Shown in pieces: positions 21,591-29,215 of a stretch of DNA of 44,375 nucleotides (positions are counted from its first letter, which is position 1; each line of letters begins with the position of its first letter). The notes beneath the pieces were generated by a model, which was given only the letters and a program-made list of their open reading frames with translations, was not told where the DNA came from and did not search any database. Source of the DNA: a virus. Made by a program: the position numbers and the translations under genes. The DNA lies in IMG/VR virus record IMGVR_UViG_3300019766_000014, positions 1 through 44,375 of that record; one strand, given 5' to 3'.

Positions 21591-22048
21591 AAAATAAAAT
21601 AATAGAAGACTTAGAAACAATAAGACAACTAACACTTAAGGAACACGATATGATAAACAACGAAAGGATATTAAAAGCTATTGAATATATCAAGCAAACA
21701 AATGAATCAAACCACGACGAAGATAAACTAATCGAACTAATAGAATATTGCTTCAAAGTAAACAAAGCACAAAAGAAGCTATTAGAAAGTCAAGAGATAG
21801 AGATAGAATCTTTAAAGCTAAAGTTAGCACGAAAGCCAAAAGAAACAGTTAAAGAGGTATTAGTGCAAGATGATAAGTATAAGCAAAGAGTTACTAAAGC
21901 TTTTGCACAATTAGAGGAAAGTTATATAAGTAAAGATGAAGAGATTAGTAGACTTAAAAGACTTAATGAAATGTATAAGAATACTAATACAACTTTAATA
22001 AATGAAAACAGAGAATTAAGAAAACAACTTATGGAAAAAGGAGTTTAA
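21587..22048 (+). CDS. Coiled-coil protein (153 aa)
   Basis: Almost entirely helical with long heptad runs: QEIEIESLKLKLARK, then YISKDEEISRLKRLNEMY and LINENRELRKQLME. No enzymatic motif. Likely forms oligomers; function unknown. The start overlaps the previous gene by 4 nt. Confidence 0.6.
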   Translation: MKNKIIEDLETIRQLTLKEHDMINNERILKAIEYIKQTNESNHDEDKLIELIEYCFKVNKAQKKLLESQEIEIESLKLKLARKPKETVKEVLVQDDKYKQRVTKAFAQLEESYISKDEEISRLKRLNEMYKNTNTTLINENRELRKQLMEKGV

Positions 22049-22049
22049 A

Positions 22050-22208
22050 ATGAACTACGAAAAAGAAGTTAAAAGACTAAACGATATAATAGCAGCATAT
22101 ACCAAAGAGCTAGAAAAAAGTGCAAATAGTACAATAAACTTTAGCGAACGAGTAGCACATCAAAAAGATTTAGATTTGTTGCAGTCTCTTTTGGTTGGTG
22201 GTAAGTGA
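22050..22208 (+). CDS. Small helical protein (52 aa)
   Basis: AAAGGAG is placed before ATG 22050. Helical: EKEVKRLNDIIAAYTKELEKS, then FSERVAHQKDLDLLQSLLVGG. The stop overlaps the start of the next tiny ORF. Not recognised. Confidence 0.52.
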   Translation: MNYEKEVKRLNDIIAAYTKELEKSANSTINFSERVAHQKDLDLLQSLLVGGK

Positions 22209-22294
22209 TGGATAGTAAGATAGTCGCTATATTGTTTATATACTTAAGTAATATAGCTATGTTTTCATACTTGATTTATAGTGATAGAATATAA
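22208..22294 (+). CDS. Tiny single-TM peptide (28 aa)
   Basis: ATG at 22208 overlaps the preceding TGA, and GGTGGTAAG provides a weak ribosome site. Most of the peptide is hydrophobic (IVAILFIYLSNIAMFSYLIY) and would span the membrane. Function unknown; host-membrane or superinfection roles are possible. Confidence 0.42.
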   Translation: MDSKIVAILFIYLSNIAMFSYLIYSDRI

Positions 22295-22301
22295 ATTATG
22301 G

Positions 22302-22307
22302 TATAAT
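22302..22307 (+). promoter_or_regulatory. Promoter -10 (TATGGTATAAT) before 22330
   Basis: TATAAT at 22302-22307, preceded by TATGG, 28 nt before the next ATG. It belongs to the second, canonical promoter class of this phage and has no GTAAC box 65 bp upstream. Confidence 0.5.
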
Positions 22308-22329
22308 AAGTTAATTAAAAAGGGAAGTT

Positions 22330-22473
22330 ATGCAAGATAAATACAACAAAGCAGACGAGTATTTTCACAATGGATATACAAAGTTAATAAAAAATGATAC
22401 TGTATATTATATGTCAAATAGTAGAGAGACTATTTTAATTGATGTAGATATTTATGAGTATTTGAGTAATTAG
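22330..22473 (+). CDS. Hypothetical protein (47 aa)
   Basis: AAAGGGAAG precedes ATG 22330. Tyr-rich, with beta strands (DTVYYMSNSRETILIDVDIYEYL). First gene behind the TATAAT promoter. Not recognised. Confidence 0.52.
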   Translation: MQDKYNKADEYFHNGYTKLIKNDTVYYMSNSRETILIDVDIYEYLSN

Positions 22474-22482
22474 GAGTAAGTT

Positions 22483-22728
22483 ATGAGAGAAATATATTTA
22501 GAATTATTAAATAAACATAAAGATAATGATACACTTGATGTAAAAGTAGCAAAAGAATTAGTAAATAAAATATATGATGACTTTGAAAGTAGAACTTGTG
22601 TAAACTGTAAACATAGTAGAACAACAGATAACTACACAAATGTATGGTGCGAATCAGGTGGAACACTAGATGATGTAAATACTAGCAGAGAATTTAGATG
22701 TTCTGATTGGGTATCTAAAAATGACTAA
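22483..22728 (+). CDS. Small four-Cys zinc protein (81 aa)
   Basis: TCVNCKHS, then VWCESGG and FRCSDWV give CxxC...C...C, the spacing of small phage 'CxNCkh' zinc proteins. The N-terminal half is helical. TAGGAG lies before the ATG. Probable zinc-stabilised fold; function unknown. Confidence 0.6.
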   Translation: MREIYLELLNKHKDNDTLDVKVAKELVNKIYDDFESRTCVNCKHSRTTDNYTNVWCESGGTLDDVNTSREFRCSDWVSKND

Positions 22729-22834
22729 AGAATACAAAAGAGACTTATACTACGCACTAACAAAAAGAAAGCAACCAAGTAGAGTAGTATTTGAGTGTAA
22801 GTGCGTTGCTGGTGTAGCTAAGGTTAAGGTGTGA
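22721..22834 (+). CDS. Hypothetical basic peptide (37 aa)
   Basis: ATG 22721 lies inside the end of the previous gene with an 8-nt overlap. Basic, with a KCVAGVAKVKV end. Low-confidence gene supported by coding-like arrangement only. Confidence 0.38.
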   Translation: MTKEYKRDLYYALTKRKQPSRVVFECKCVAGVAKVKV

Positions 22835-22836
22835 TT

Positions 22837-23184
22837 ATGATAAGTGAAGAAGAATTAAAAGGTTATATTTATGAGATGGCAAAATTATTTAATTGTAACA
22901 CTAAGCTTATATCATTATTGACTGATGAAAGTATAAGAAAAGTAGAATTAGATGATTATAATGGTATGATAGCAACTACATATAATGACGATAAAATAGA
23001 AATATCAATACCTTATATAATGTTTTTAATAAATAAAATTTTGTTTAAAACATATACAAGAAATGAAATAGATATTTTAATAGATAAGAAGATAAAAGAA
23101 CTTGAAAATAATGGTCACAAAACAAAAGGGCATGCTCCTATTTTTTTAGTTGCTATTGATATATTTAACAAGGAATTTTTATGA
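22837..23184 (+). CDS. Hypothetical protein (115 aa)
   Basis: ATG 22837 with AAGG seven nt upstream; GTG at 22831 is the alternative. Helical start (SEEELKGYIYEMAKLFN), beta middle (YNGMIATTYNDDKIEISIPYIMF) and helical end. No motif recognised. Confidence 0.55.
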   Translation: MISEEELKGYIYEMAKLFNCNTKLISLLTDESIRKVELDDYNGMIATTYNDDKIEISIPYIMFLINKILFKTYTRNEIDILIDKKIKELENNGHKTKGHAPIFLVAIDIFNKEFL

Positions 23185-23204
23185 ATGATATAGTAGGAAG
23201 ATAA

Positions 23205-23294
23205 ATGGAAACAAGTATAATCATATCTATACTAGCAATAATAATATCAATAGCAAATATAGTGTATGTACATAAGAATTTTAAGGATAAGTAA
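23205..23294 (+). CDS. Tiny single-TM peptide (29 aa) before terS
   Basis: ATG 23205 with GGAAG a few nt before. The peptide is one hydrophobic helix (IIISILAIIISIANIVYV) followed by a basic tail (HKNFKDK), so an N-out, C-in insertion is likely. Its stop touches the terS start (TAAATG). Function unknown. Confidence 0.5.
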   Translation: METSIIISILAIIISIANIVYVHKNFKDK

Positions 23295-23807
23295 ATGCAA
23301 AACAAACTAACTCCAAAACAAGAACTATTCGCACAAACATATATTAAGACAGGTAACGCAAGTGAAGCGTATAGAACTGCTTATAATACAAGCAAAATGA
23401 AAAAAGAAAGCATAAATGTAAATGCTTCTAAATTATTAATAGATACTAAGGTTACACTAAGGTTGGAAGAATTAAGAAAAGATTTAGCTGATAGCCATAA
23501 TATAACAAAAGATAGATTATTAAAAGAACTTGCAAATATTGCATTTGTAAAGGAAAGCGAATTTTATCATAATGATGGAAGTGTAAAAATGTTATCTGAA
23601 TTAACAGAAGAACAAAAAAGTGCATTATCTCAATACGGCTTTAAAAAAATACCTATTGGAGATGGACAGTATGAAGATGTGCCTGTATTTAAAGCACAAG
23701 ATAAATTAAAGGCTATTGAAACAATATCAAAGATGTTAGGATATAATGAGCCTGATAAAGTGGAGCATAGCGGTAGTATTTTAACAATAGATGATTTTTA
23801 CGAATAA
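23295..23807 (+). CDS. terS: Terminase small subunit (Terminase_2 family)
   Basis: 170 residues. LTPKQELFAQTYIKTGNASEAYRTAYNTSKMK is the Terminase_2 DNA-binding signature. A central oligomerisation region (IAFVKESEFY...) and the end MLGYNEPDKVEHSG follow. It recognises the pac/cos site and feeds DNA to TerL. The stop overlaps the terL ATG by one base. Confidence 0.92.
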   Translation: MQNKLTPKQELFAQTYIKTGNASEAYRTAYNTSKMKKESINVNASKLLIDTKVTLRLEELRKDLADSHNITKDRLLKELANIAFVKESEFYHNDGSVKMLSELTEEQKSALSQYGFKKIPIGDGQYEDVPVFKAQDKLKAIETISKMLGYNEPDKVEHSGSILTIDDFYE

Positions 23808-25183
23808 TGAAGCTCAACCCAAATCTTAAAACATTTTGGACTACAAAGAAACAGATTAAGGTATTGTATGGTGGGCGTATGTCAAGTAAGACTATGGACA
23901 CAGCTGGAATAATACTTTACTTAGCTAGTAAATATAAAATAAGGGTAGCGTGTCTTAGAAGATTCCAAAACAAATTAAGCGAGTCTGTATTCAGTACACT
24001 CAAGAGAATAGCTACAACAGATGAAAGATTAAAAAATTTTTACATAACTACAGAGAACACAATAAAATCAACAATTGGAAGTGAATTTGTTTTTATGGGT
24101 ATTCAAAGAAACCTTGAAGAGATAAAAGGACTTGACAATATAGATATAACTTGGATTGAAGAAGCCGAGAAATTAACTAAAGAACAATGGAACTTGATCC
24201 GTCCAACAATACTAAGAGAAGATAACTCAACTTGTATATTAGTATTTAATCCTGATTTTGATACTGATTTTGTATATAATGAATTTGTAATGAAAGAGCA
24301 TACTAATGTTTTAGTAAGACAAATAAATTATAATGAAAATCCTTTTTTAAGTGATAGTGCTATTCAATTAATAGATAATGATAAAATTAATTTAGATGAT
24401 GATGATTTTGATAATATTTATAATGGTATTCCAAAAGCTGAAAATGAGGAAGCGTTTATAAAAAGAAAATGGATTGAAGCCTCAATTAATGCTAATGAAG
24501 TTTTAGGCATAGAGAATAGAGGTGTTGATGTAGTTGGTTACGATATTGCAGATAGTGGAAATGATACTTGTGCAATAGTTCATATTAAAGGTAATGAAGC
24601 TAAACACATTGAAGAGTGGAAAGCAAAAGAGGACGAGTTAGAAGACAGTGCAAAAAGAACTTTTGATTATGCTTTACCTTTAAATACTATTATTAATTAT
24701 GATTGTATCGGAGTTGGTGCTAGTGCTGGTAGTACATTTAAACGGTTAAATAAAGAATATGAAACAGAGATAGAATATTGCAAGTTTGATGCTGGGGATA
24801 CTGTACAAAATCCAGATGATGAGTATCAACCTCAAAGAAAAAATAAAGACCACTTTGAAAACTTAAAAGCTCAAATGTGGCAAGATGTAGCCGATAGATT
24901 ATTGCATACTTACAATGCCGTTATTAAAGGTAAGCCCTTTGATGAAGATAAGATAATTAGTATATCAAGTGAGTGCGATAATATAGACAAATTAAAAAGG
25001 GAATTGTCAAGCCCTAAAAAAGATAAAAGTAAAAGAGGATTAGTTAAGGTTGAAAGTAAAGAAGATTTAAAAAAGAGAGGAATACCATCTCCAAATATTG
25101 CAGACGCTTTTATAATGGGGTATTACAAGGGGGAAACATCAACATCATTCCTAGATGTCGATATGTCCGAATTACTTAACTAA
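23807..25183 (+). CDS. terL: Terminase large subunit (PBSX/Terminase_3 type)
   Basis: 458 residues. A Walker-A-like GGRMSSKT (22-29) and Walker B ITWIEEAE (114-121) make the packaging ATPase. The C-terminal RNase-H-like nuclease starts near VVGYDIADSGNDT (about 240) and continues with an acidic DCIGVGASAG region and NIADAFIMGYY near the end. Motor that translocates and cuts concatemeric DNA. The stop region overlaps the end of the opposing gene by 8 nt. Confidence 0.95.
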   Translation: MKLNPNLKTFWTTKKQIKVLYGGRMSSKTMDTAGIILYLASKYKIRVACLRRFQNKLSESVFSTLKRIATTDERLKNFYITTENTIKSTIGSEFVFMGIQRNLEEIKGLDNIDITWIEEAEKLTKEQWNLIRPTILREDNSTCILVFNPDFDTDFVYNEFVMKEHTNVLVRQINYNENPFLSDSAIQLIDNDKINLDDDDFDNIYNGIPKAENEEAFIKRKWIEASINANEVLGIENRGVDVVGYDIADSGNDTCAIVHIKGNEAKHIEEWKAKEDELEDSAKRTFDYALPLNTIINYDCIGVGASAGSTFKRLNKEYETEIEYCKFDAGDTVQNPDDEYQPQRKNKDHFENLKAQMWQDVADRLLHTYNAVIKGKPFDEDKIISISSECDNIDKLKRELSSPKKDKSKRGLVKVESKEDLKKRGIPSPNIADAFIMGYYKGETSTSFLDVDMSELLN

Positions 25184-25970
25184 TTCTTTTATCTTTATCA
25201 ACTAAGTAAAATTGTAAAGAGGTTGCAGTCTTACCACTTCCAGATTCATAATAAGAATTTAATCTTATATCTGTTTCTGATGGTATGTACTCATAGTTAG
25301 CCTCATACTCATTAGAATCGTTTTGAGTAAAGTCCGCTAATGAAGTCCAATCTCCGCCTCTTGGTCTAGCTTCCAACTCAAACACTCCCACCTTATTAGA
25401 TATTGATGAGATAAAAACTCTTTCAAGCATAGCCCCTTTATTAGTAGGAGTTGTGAATATTCCCATCTTAGTAGTGTTTTTGCTTTTACCATTAGTTTTA
25501 AGCATAATTGCAGCAGCTATATTATTGCTATCAGTTGGAACTATAATACCAGTTGAAACATAAATATTTCCAACAAGTGCAGTATGTGGAGCAACTACTC
25601 TCAAACGATACACTCTCAACCAACTACCAACATTAACGGCAGTCGTACCATTTAATGCGAACTGCTCATTTGTTTCTATCCAATCGCCTTCAACTTCTTT
25701 AATACCACTTATCAAAATAGTTTGCGTTGTATCTGATACACTAGAACTTATCAGATAAAGTTGAGTATTAACATCATACCAACCATTGTAAGTATTTGTA
25801 TCATTGGTGTAAAAATCTAATACTTCTCTATTTGTTGTGGTAGTATTGTCATTACTTCCAAATTTCCTAAAATAGCTTATTCCTATCATTTGATTAAGTG
25901 CAACTAAAACCTTAAAGTTATCAAGATACTTACCTAAATAACTTCTTACTGCTTTAAAATATTCAATCAT
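25176..25970 (-). CDS. Beta-rich virion-associated protein candidate
   Basis: 264 residues on the minus strand between terL and portal. A helical N-terminus (EYFKAVRSYLGKYLDNFKVL) is followed by long beta-rich, Thr/Asn/Ser-rich sequence. Segments GWYDVNTQLYLISSSVSDTTQTI and SLQFYLVDKDKRIS resemble structural proteins of marine phages. No catalytic motif. Its own promoter faces the portal promoter. A head fibre or decoration role is plausible but unproven. Confidence 0.5.
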   Translation of the reverse strand: MIEYFKAVRSYLGKYLDNFKVLVALNQMIGISYFRKFGSNDNTTTTNREVLDFYTNDTNTYNGWYDVNTQLYLISSSVSDTTQTILISGIKEVEGDWIETNEQFALNGTTAVNVGSWLRVYRLRVVAPHTALVGNIYVSTGIIVPTDSNNIAAAIMLKTNGKSKNTTKMGIFTTPTNKGAMLERVFISSISNKVGVFELEARPRGGDWTSLADFTQNDSNEYEANYEYIPSETDIRLNSYYESGSGKTATSLQFYLVDKDKRIS

Positions 25971-25990
25971 TGTTTATCCTTTTTTCCTTA

Positions 25991-25996
25991 ATTATA
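25991..25996 (-). promoter_or_regulatory. Minus-strand -10 for the 25970 gene
   Basis: Reading leftward, TATAAT lies at 25991-25996 and an AAGGA site just after it. It is within 25 bp of the rightward portal promoter, so the two face apart and may interfere. Confidence 0.5.
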
Positions 25997-26008
25997 TCTA
26001 AAATATGG

Positions 26009-26014
26009 TATAAT
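26009..26014 (+). promoter_or_regulatory. Promoter -10 of the head operon (ATGGTATAAT)
   Basis: TATAAT at 26009-26014 preceded by ATGG. The ribosome site AAAAAGG follows at 26021-26027 and the portal ATG at 26037, so the untranslated leader is very short. Confidence 0.58.
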
Positions 26015-26036
26015 TCAAACAAAAAGGCTTTTTAAT

Positions 26037-27503
26037 ATGTGGAATCCATTTAAAAAAGAAACTATAACTCAACCTATAAAAGAAGATCAAGAGCAACAGT
26101 CAAACAGCTTTTTATCTTTAGATAATGATAAAGACAAAAGAAGCTATGAATCAATATATAAACAATCAGTGTCAAGAGAATTGCCAAAAGTTAAAGCTAC
26201 TAATGGGACTATGGATTCAACAGATACAACTATAAAGCCTTACGGCGGATTATCAATAGTCAATAACAAACAATTTGACTATTTTGCGAAACAAGGATTT
26301 ATCGGTTTCCAAACTTGTGCAATTATAGGGCAACATTGGTTAATTAATAAAGGGGTAACAATACCACCAAAAGACGCTATTAGAAAAGGTTACGAATTAA
26401 CTTTTAACGATGGTACTGATGTATCAATAGAAGATAAAAAGAAATTGAGAACACTTGACTCTAAATACAAACTAGATAGAAACTTAGTGGAGCTAGTTAA
26501 ATTTGGTCGTATCTTTGGAATTAGAATTGCTATTTTTAAAGTAGAGAGTAGCGACGCTGATTATTACTCAAATCCTTTTAATTTAGATTCAGTTAAAAAG
26601 GGAAGCTATAAGGGTATATCACAAGTAGACCCTTATTGGTGTACTCCACAACTTACAACAGATAATGTAAACGACCCCTCTGATATGGATTTTTACGAGC
26701 CTACTTATTGGATAATCAACGGTAAGGAGTACCACAAATCACATTTAATAATTATGCGGACTGATGAAGTAGCGGATATATTAAAGCCCTCTTATTTTTA
26801 CGGTGGTATAAGTTACCCTCAGAAAGTAATGAATCGTGTATATAGTGCTGAAAAAACAGCAGACGAAGCACCACTACTCGCTCAAACAAAAAGAACAAAT
26901 ATATTTAAAACAAATCTAAATGCACTTAAAACAAATATTAAAGCATTAAAAGATAGTTTATTAAATCAAACTTTAATGCAAGACAATTACGGTGTAAGAG
27001 TTATTGGTAAAGATGATGAAGTGACTAGCCTTGATACATCACTTGCAGACTTAGATAATGTTATTATGACACAGTATCAAGTAGTAGCAGGTATCTTAAA
27101 TGTTCCAGTTACTAAACTAATGGGAACAACGCTTAAAGGATTCTCAACAGGAGAGGGGGAAAATGATAGTTATATTGAAGAATTAGAAAACATACAAACT
27201 TATGATATGAATCCACTATTAATAAGACACTACCAACTACTTATCAAATCAGAGTTAGAAAAAGATTATCAATTTGAAATCACTTGGAACAGTTTAAAAG
27301 TATTAAGTGAAACTGAAAAGGCAACAGTAAGAGAAACAAACAGTAGAACAGATATGAACTATATCAATAGTAGAGTATTAGCACCTGAAACAGTTTTAGA
27401 GAAGTTAGCAGAGGATAAAGACAGTCGATACAATGGTATTGAGATAGAATGGGAAGAAGATGAAATGATAGACGAGCCTATACAAAAAAATACTAGATAT
27501 TGA
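26037..27503 (+). CDS. Phage portal protein (DUF1073 family)
   Basis: 488 residues. FIGFQTCAIIGQHWLINKGVTIPPKDAIRKGYEL, NLVELVKFGRIFGIRIAIF and PVTKLMGTTLKGFSTGEGENDSY are hallmarks of the DUF1073 portal family. The latter segment is the conserved C-terminal crown region. It forms the dodecameric DNA gate at one capsid vertex and contacts TerL. It heads the structural operon. Confidence 0.9.
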   Translation: MWNPFKKETITQPIKEDQEQQSNSFLSLDNDKDKRSYESIYKQSVSRELPKVKATNGTMDSTDTTIKPYGGLSIVNNKQFDYFAKQGFIGFQTCAIIGQHWLINKGVTIPPKDAIRKGYELTFNDGTDVSIEDKKKLRTLDSKYKLDRNLVELVKFGRIFGIRIAIFKVESSDADYYSNPFNLDSVKKGSYKGISQVDPYWCTPQLTTDNVNDPSDMDFYEPTYWIINGKEYHKSHLIIMRTDEVADILKPSYFYGGISYPQKVMNRVYSAEKTADEAPLLAQTKRTNIFKTNLNALKTNIKALKDSLLNQTLMQDNYGVRVIGKDDEVTSLDTSLADLDNVIMTQYQVVAGILNVPVTKLMGTTLKGFSTGEGENDSYIEELENIQTYDMNPLLIRHYQLLIKSELEKDYQFEITWNSLKVLSETEKATVRETNSRTDMNYINSRVLAPETVLEKLAEDKDSRYNGIEIEWEEDEMIDEPIQKNTRY

Positions 27504-27517
27504 TTAAGGTTGAATAA

Positions 27518-28366
27518 TTGAAAAAAATTAAACTAACCAAATCTAAAGCTAAATGGTACGCTGAAAGACCAAACCAAAATATAATCAAAGGCACTCCATT
27601 AGGTTACAATGTTGATATTCAAAGAAAAATGAAAGTAAGACTTGAAAGCTTAGTGGAGCAATTAACAAAAGAAACTCAAAAAGAGTTAGAAAAGCTATTT
27701 AAACAAGATAACCTAAATATGACTTTTGACGCTGATATATCTTCAAGTGCTAGAATACTACTAAATGCTTTAAATAAAAAGTTTACTAAGTTATTTAGTG
27801 ATAAAGGTTTGTTCTATTCGGAGTCAATGGTAAAATCAACAGATAAAACAGTATCATCAAATCTTCATCAATCGTTCAAAGAGTTAAGCGGTGGATTAAC
27901 AATAAAGACAAGTGACATAAGCGGTAAGACTAAATCGTTAATGAAAGCCAGTATAAGCGAAAGTACATCATTAATTAAGTCAATACAAGCTAAGTATCTT
28001 GATGATGTAGCTGGACAAGTTTATAGAAGTATTACAAGTGGCGAGGGGTTGAAAAGCTTAGTTCCTTATTTGGAAAAGCAAAAAGGTGTTACTAAGAGAC
28101 GGGCAAAGACAATCGCCTTAGATCAGTCAAGAAAGACTATGACCACAGTATCGCGTAGCAAAATGCAAGAAGCTGGTATAAAGAAATTTATGTGGCATCA
28201 TAGTTCGGCTGGAGCTTTTCCTAGAGAAATACATCAAGATAGAGATGGGAAAATATATTCTTTTGATGATTTGCCATTATATAATGGAGTTCCTGATTTT
28301 CCTAGTTGGCAAGTAAACTGTAGGTGTACATTTTCCCCAGTGATAGAGTTTAATGAGGAAAATTAG
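27518..28366 (+). CDS. Minor capsid / Mu F-like head morphogenesis protein
   Basis: 282 residues with TTG start at 27518 (AAGG seven nt before). The C-terminus MWHHSSAGAFPREIHQDRDGKIYSFDDLP...PSWQVNCRCTFSP is the Phage_Mu_F/SPP1 gp7 motif, including PR-x-x-H-x-x-x-DG and CRC. Family members guide capsid assembly around the portal. The 3' end overlaps the minus-strand homing endonuclease by 17 bp. Confidence 0.88.
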   Translation: MKKIKLTKSKAKWYAERPNQNIIKGTPLGYNVDIQRKMKVRLESLVEQLTKETQKELEKLFKQDNLNMTFDADISSSARILLNALNKKFTKLFSDKGLFYSESMVKSTDKTVSSNLHQSFKELSGGLTIKTSDISGKTKSLMKASISESTSLIKSIQAKYLDDVAGQVYRSITSGEGLKSLVPYLEKQKGVTKRRAKTIALDQSRKTMTTVSRSKMQEAGIKKFMWHHSSAGAFPREIHQDRDGKIYSFDDLPLYNGVPDFPSWQVNCRCTFSPVIEFNEEN

Positions 28367-29012
28367 TAGGGTGTTCTAAATTATTGCTTAATACATATTC
28401 GTCATAAGCATAAGCACACTCCAGTCTACACTTACTAGACTTTAATGTTTTTCTTTTTTTATTGACTTGTATACTAGCTCTCCATCTGTTCCTGTCGTTA
28501 GACCACACAACACCACGATAACCGCTTGTATTTGTTTTCATCAAAACTCTTTTATTTTGATTTTGAGTTAGAATATCAACCCATCTGCAATTAGATGGTT
28601 TATAATCTCCGTTTACATCTATTCTATCTATCGTTAAATTTTCTTTATACCCATTTTCTATAGCCCAATTATAAAAAGATAAAAAATCGTTTTTCCATTC
28701 ATCAAAAATGGAAACATTTTCATATCCCATCTTGCTATTTGCTCTTGATTTTATACCCCCATAAATATTATGTATTCTAGTATTATTAAATCCGTGTACG
28801 GTAGCTCTTTTACTTCTTGAACATATATCACACAATTCTTGATTATGTCTTCTTGCGTCAAAAGCTCTACTTTTAAAATTCTTTTTACATTTAGAGCATT
28901 CAAATATTGCGAATCTTACTTTTTCTTTACTGTTACTATTAGGATATATTGTTCCTAAATCTTTAATTATTTTCATTTTGTATTGTGATTGTATTAGTGG
29001 AGTTATTTTCAT
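28350..29012 (-). CDS. HNH homing endonuclease with AP2 domain
   Basis: 220 residues reading leftward. An N-terminal zinc finger (C39/C42, C61/C64) is followed by an HNH-type motif LTIDRIDVNGDYKPSNCRWVD (126-146) and a C-terminal AP2 DNA-binding domain (SGYRGVVW...KSSKCRLECAYAYDEYVL, 163-208). This is a typical free-standing homing nuclease. It breaks the head operon and slightly overlaps the minor head gene. ATG 29012 has AAGGA eight nt before. Confidence 0.85.
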   Translation of the reverse strand: MKITPLIQSQYKMKIIKDLGTIYPNSNSKEKVRFAIFECSKCKKNFKSRAFDARRHNQELCDICSRSKRATVHGFNNTRIHNIYGGIKSRANSKMGYENVSIFDEWKNDFLSFYNWAIENGYKENLTIDRIDVNGDYKPSNCRWVDILTQNQNKRVLMKTNTSGYRGVVWSNDRNRWRASIQVNKKRKTLKSSKCRLECAYAYDEYVLSNNLEHPTNFPH

Positions 29013-29051
29013 TTATTAATCCTTGTTGTTGTTTTCTTGTCGTAAATGAAC

Positions 29052-29069
29052 GAGGGGAGCAACCCCCTC
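29052..29069 (-). promoter_or_regulatory. GC-rich hairpin in the homing-endonuclease leader
   Basis: GAGGGG (29052-29057) pairs with CCCCTC (29064-29069) around a six-base loop. No T-run follows on either strand, so terminator function is unlikely. It lies between the minus promoter at 29084 and the ATG at 29012 and may control translation or stability. Confidence 0.45.
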
Positions 29070-29083
29070 ACAACAAGACCACC

Positions 29084-29089
29084 ATTATA
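29084..29089 (-). promoter_or_regulatory. Minus-strand promoter -10 (TGGTATAAT)
   Basis: Leftward TATAAT at 29084-29089 preceded by TGG, matching other phage promoters here. It would drive the homing endonuclease through a leader of roughly 60 nt. Confidence 0.5.
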
Positions 29090-29156
29090 CCACAATTAAA
29101 TAAATTAGTCAAAAAACACAAAACTAAAACAAAAATTACACAAATTAACTTTTTTA

Positions 29157-29165
29157 TGCTATAAT
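29157..29165 (+). promoter_or_regulatory. Late promoter (TGCTATAAT) for capsid genes
   Basis: Extended -10 TGC plus TATAAT, with the hexamer at 29160-29165 and a T-run just before. The gene starts at 29216. It re-initiates rightward transcription beyond the minus-strand insertion. Confidence 0.6.
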
Positions 29166-29215
29166 ACAAATGAGGATTAAAACACTCAACCCTAAAAAGG
29201 ACGGAATTACCACTT

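Noticed and set aside
23181-23204. Seven-codon ORF before the small membrane peptide
   Set aside because: Too short to support as a gene; no independent evidence.
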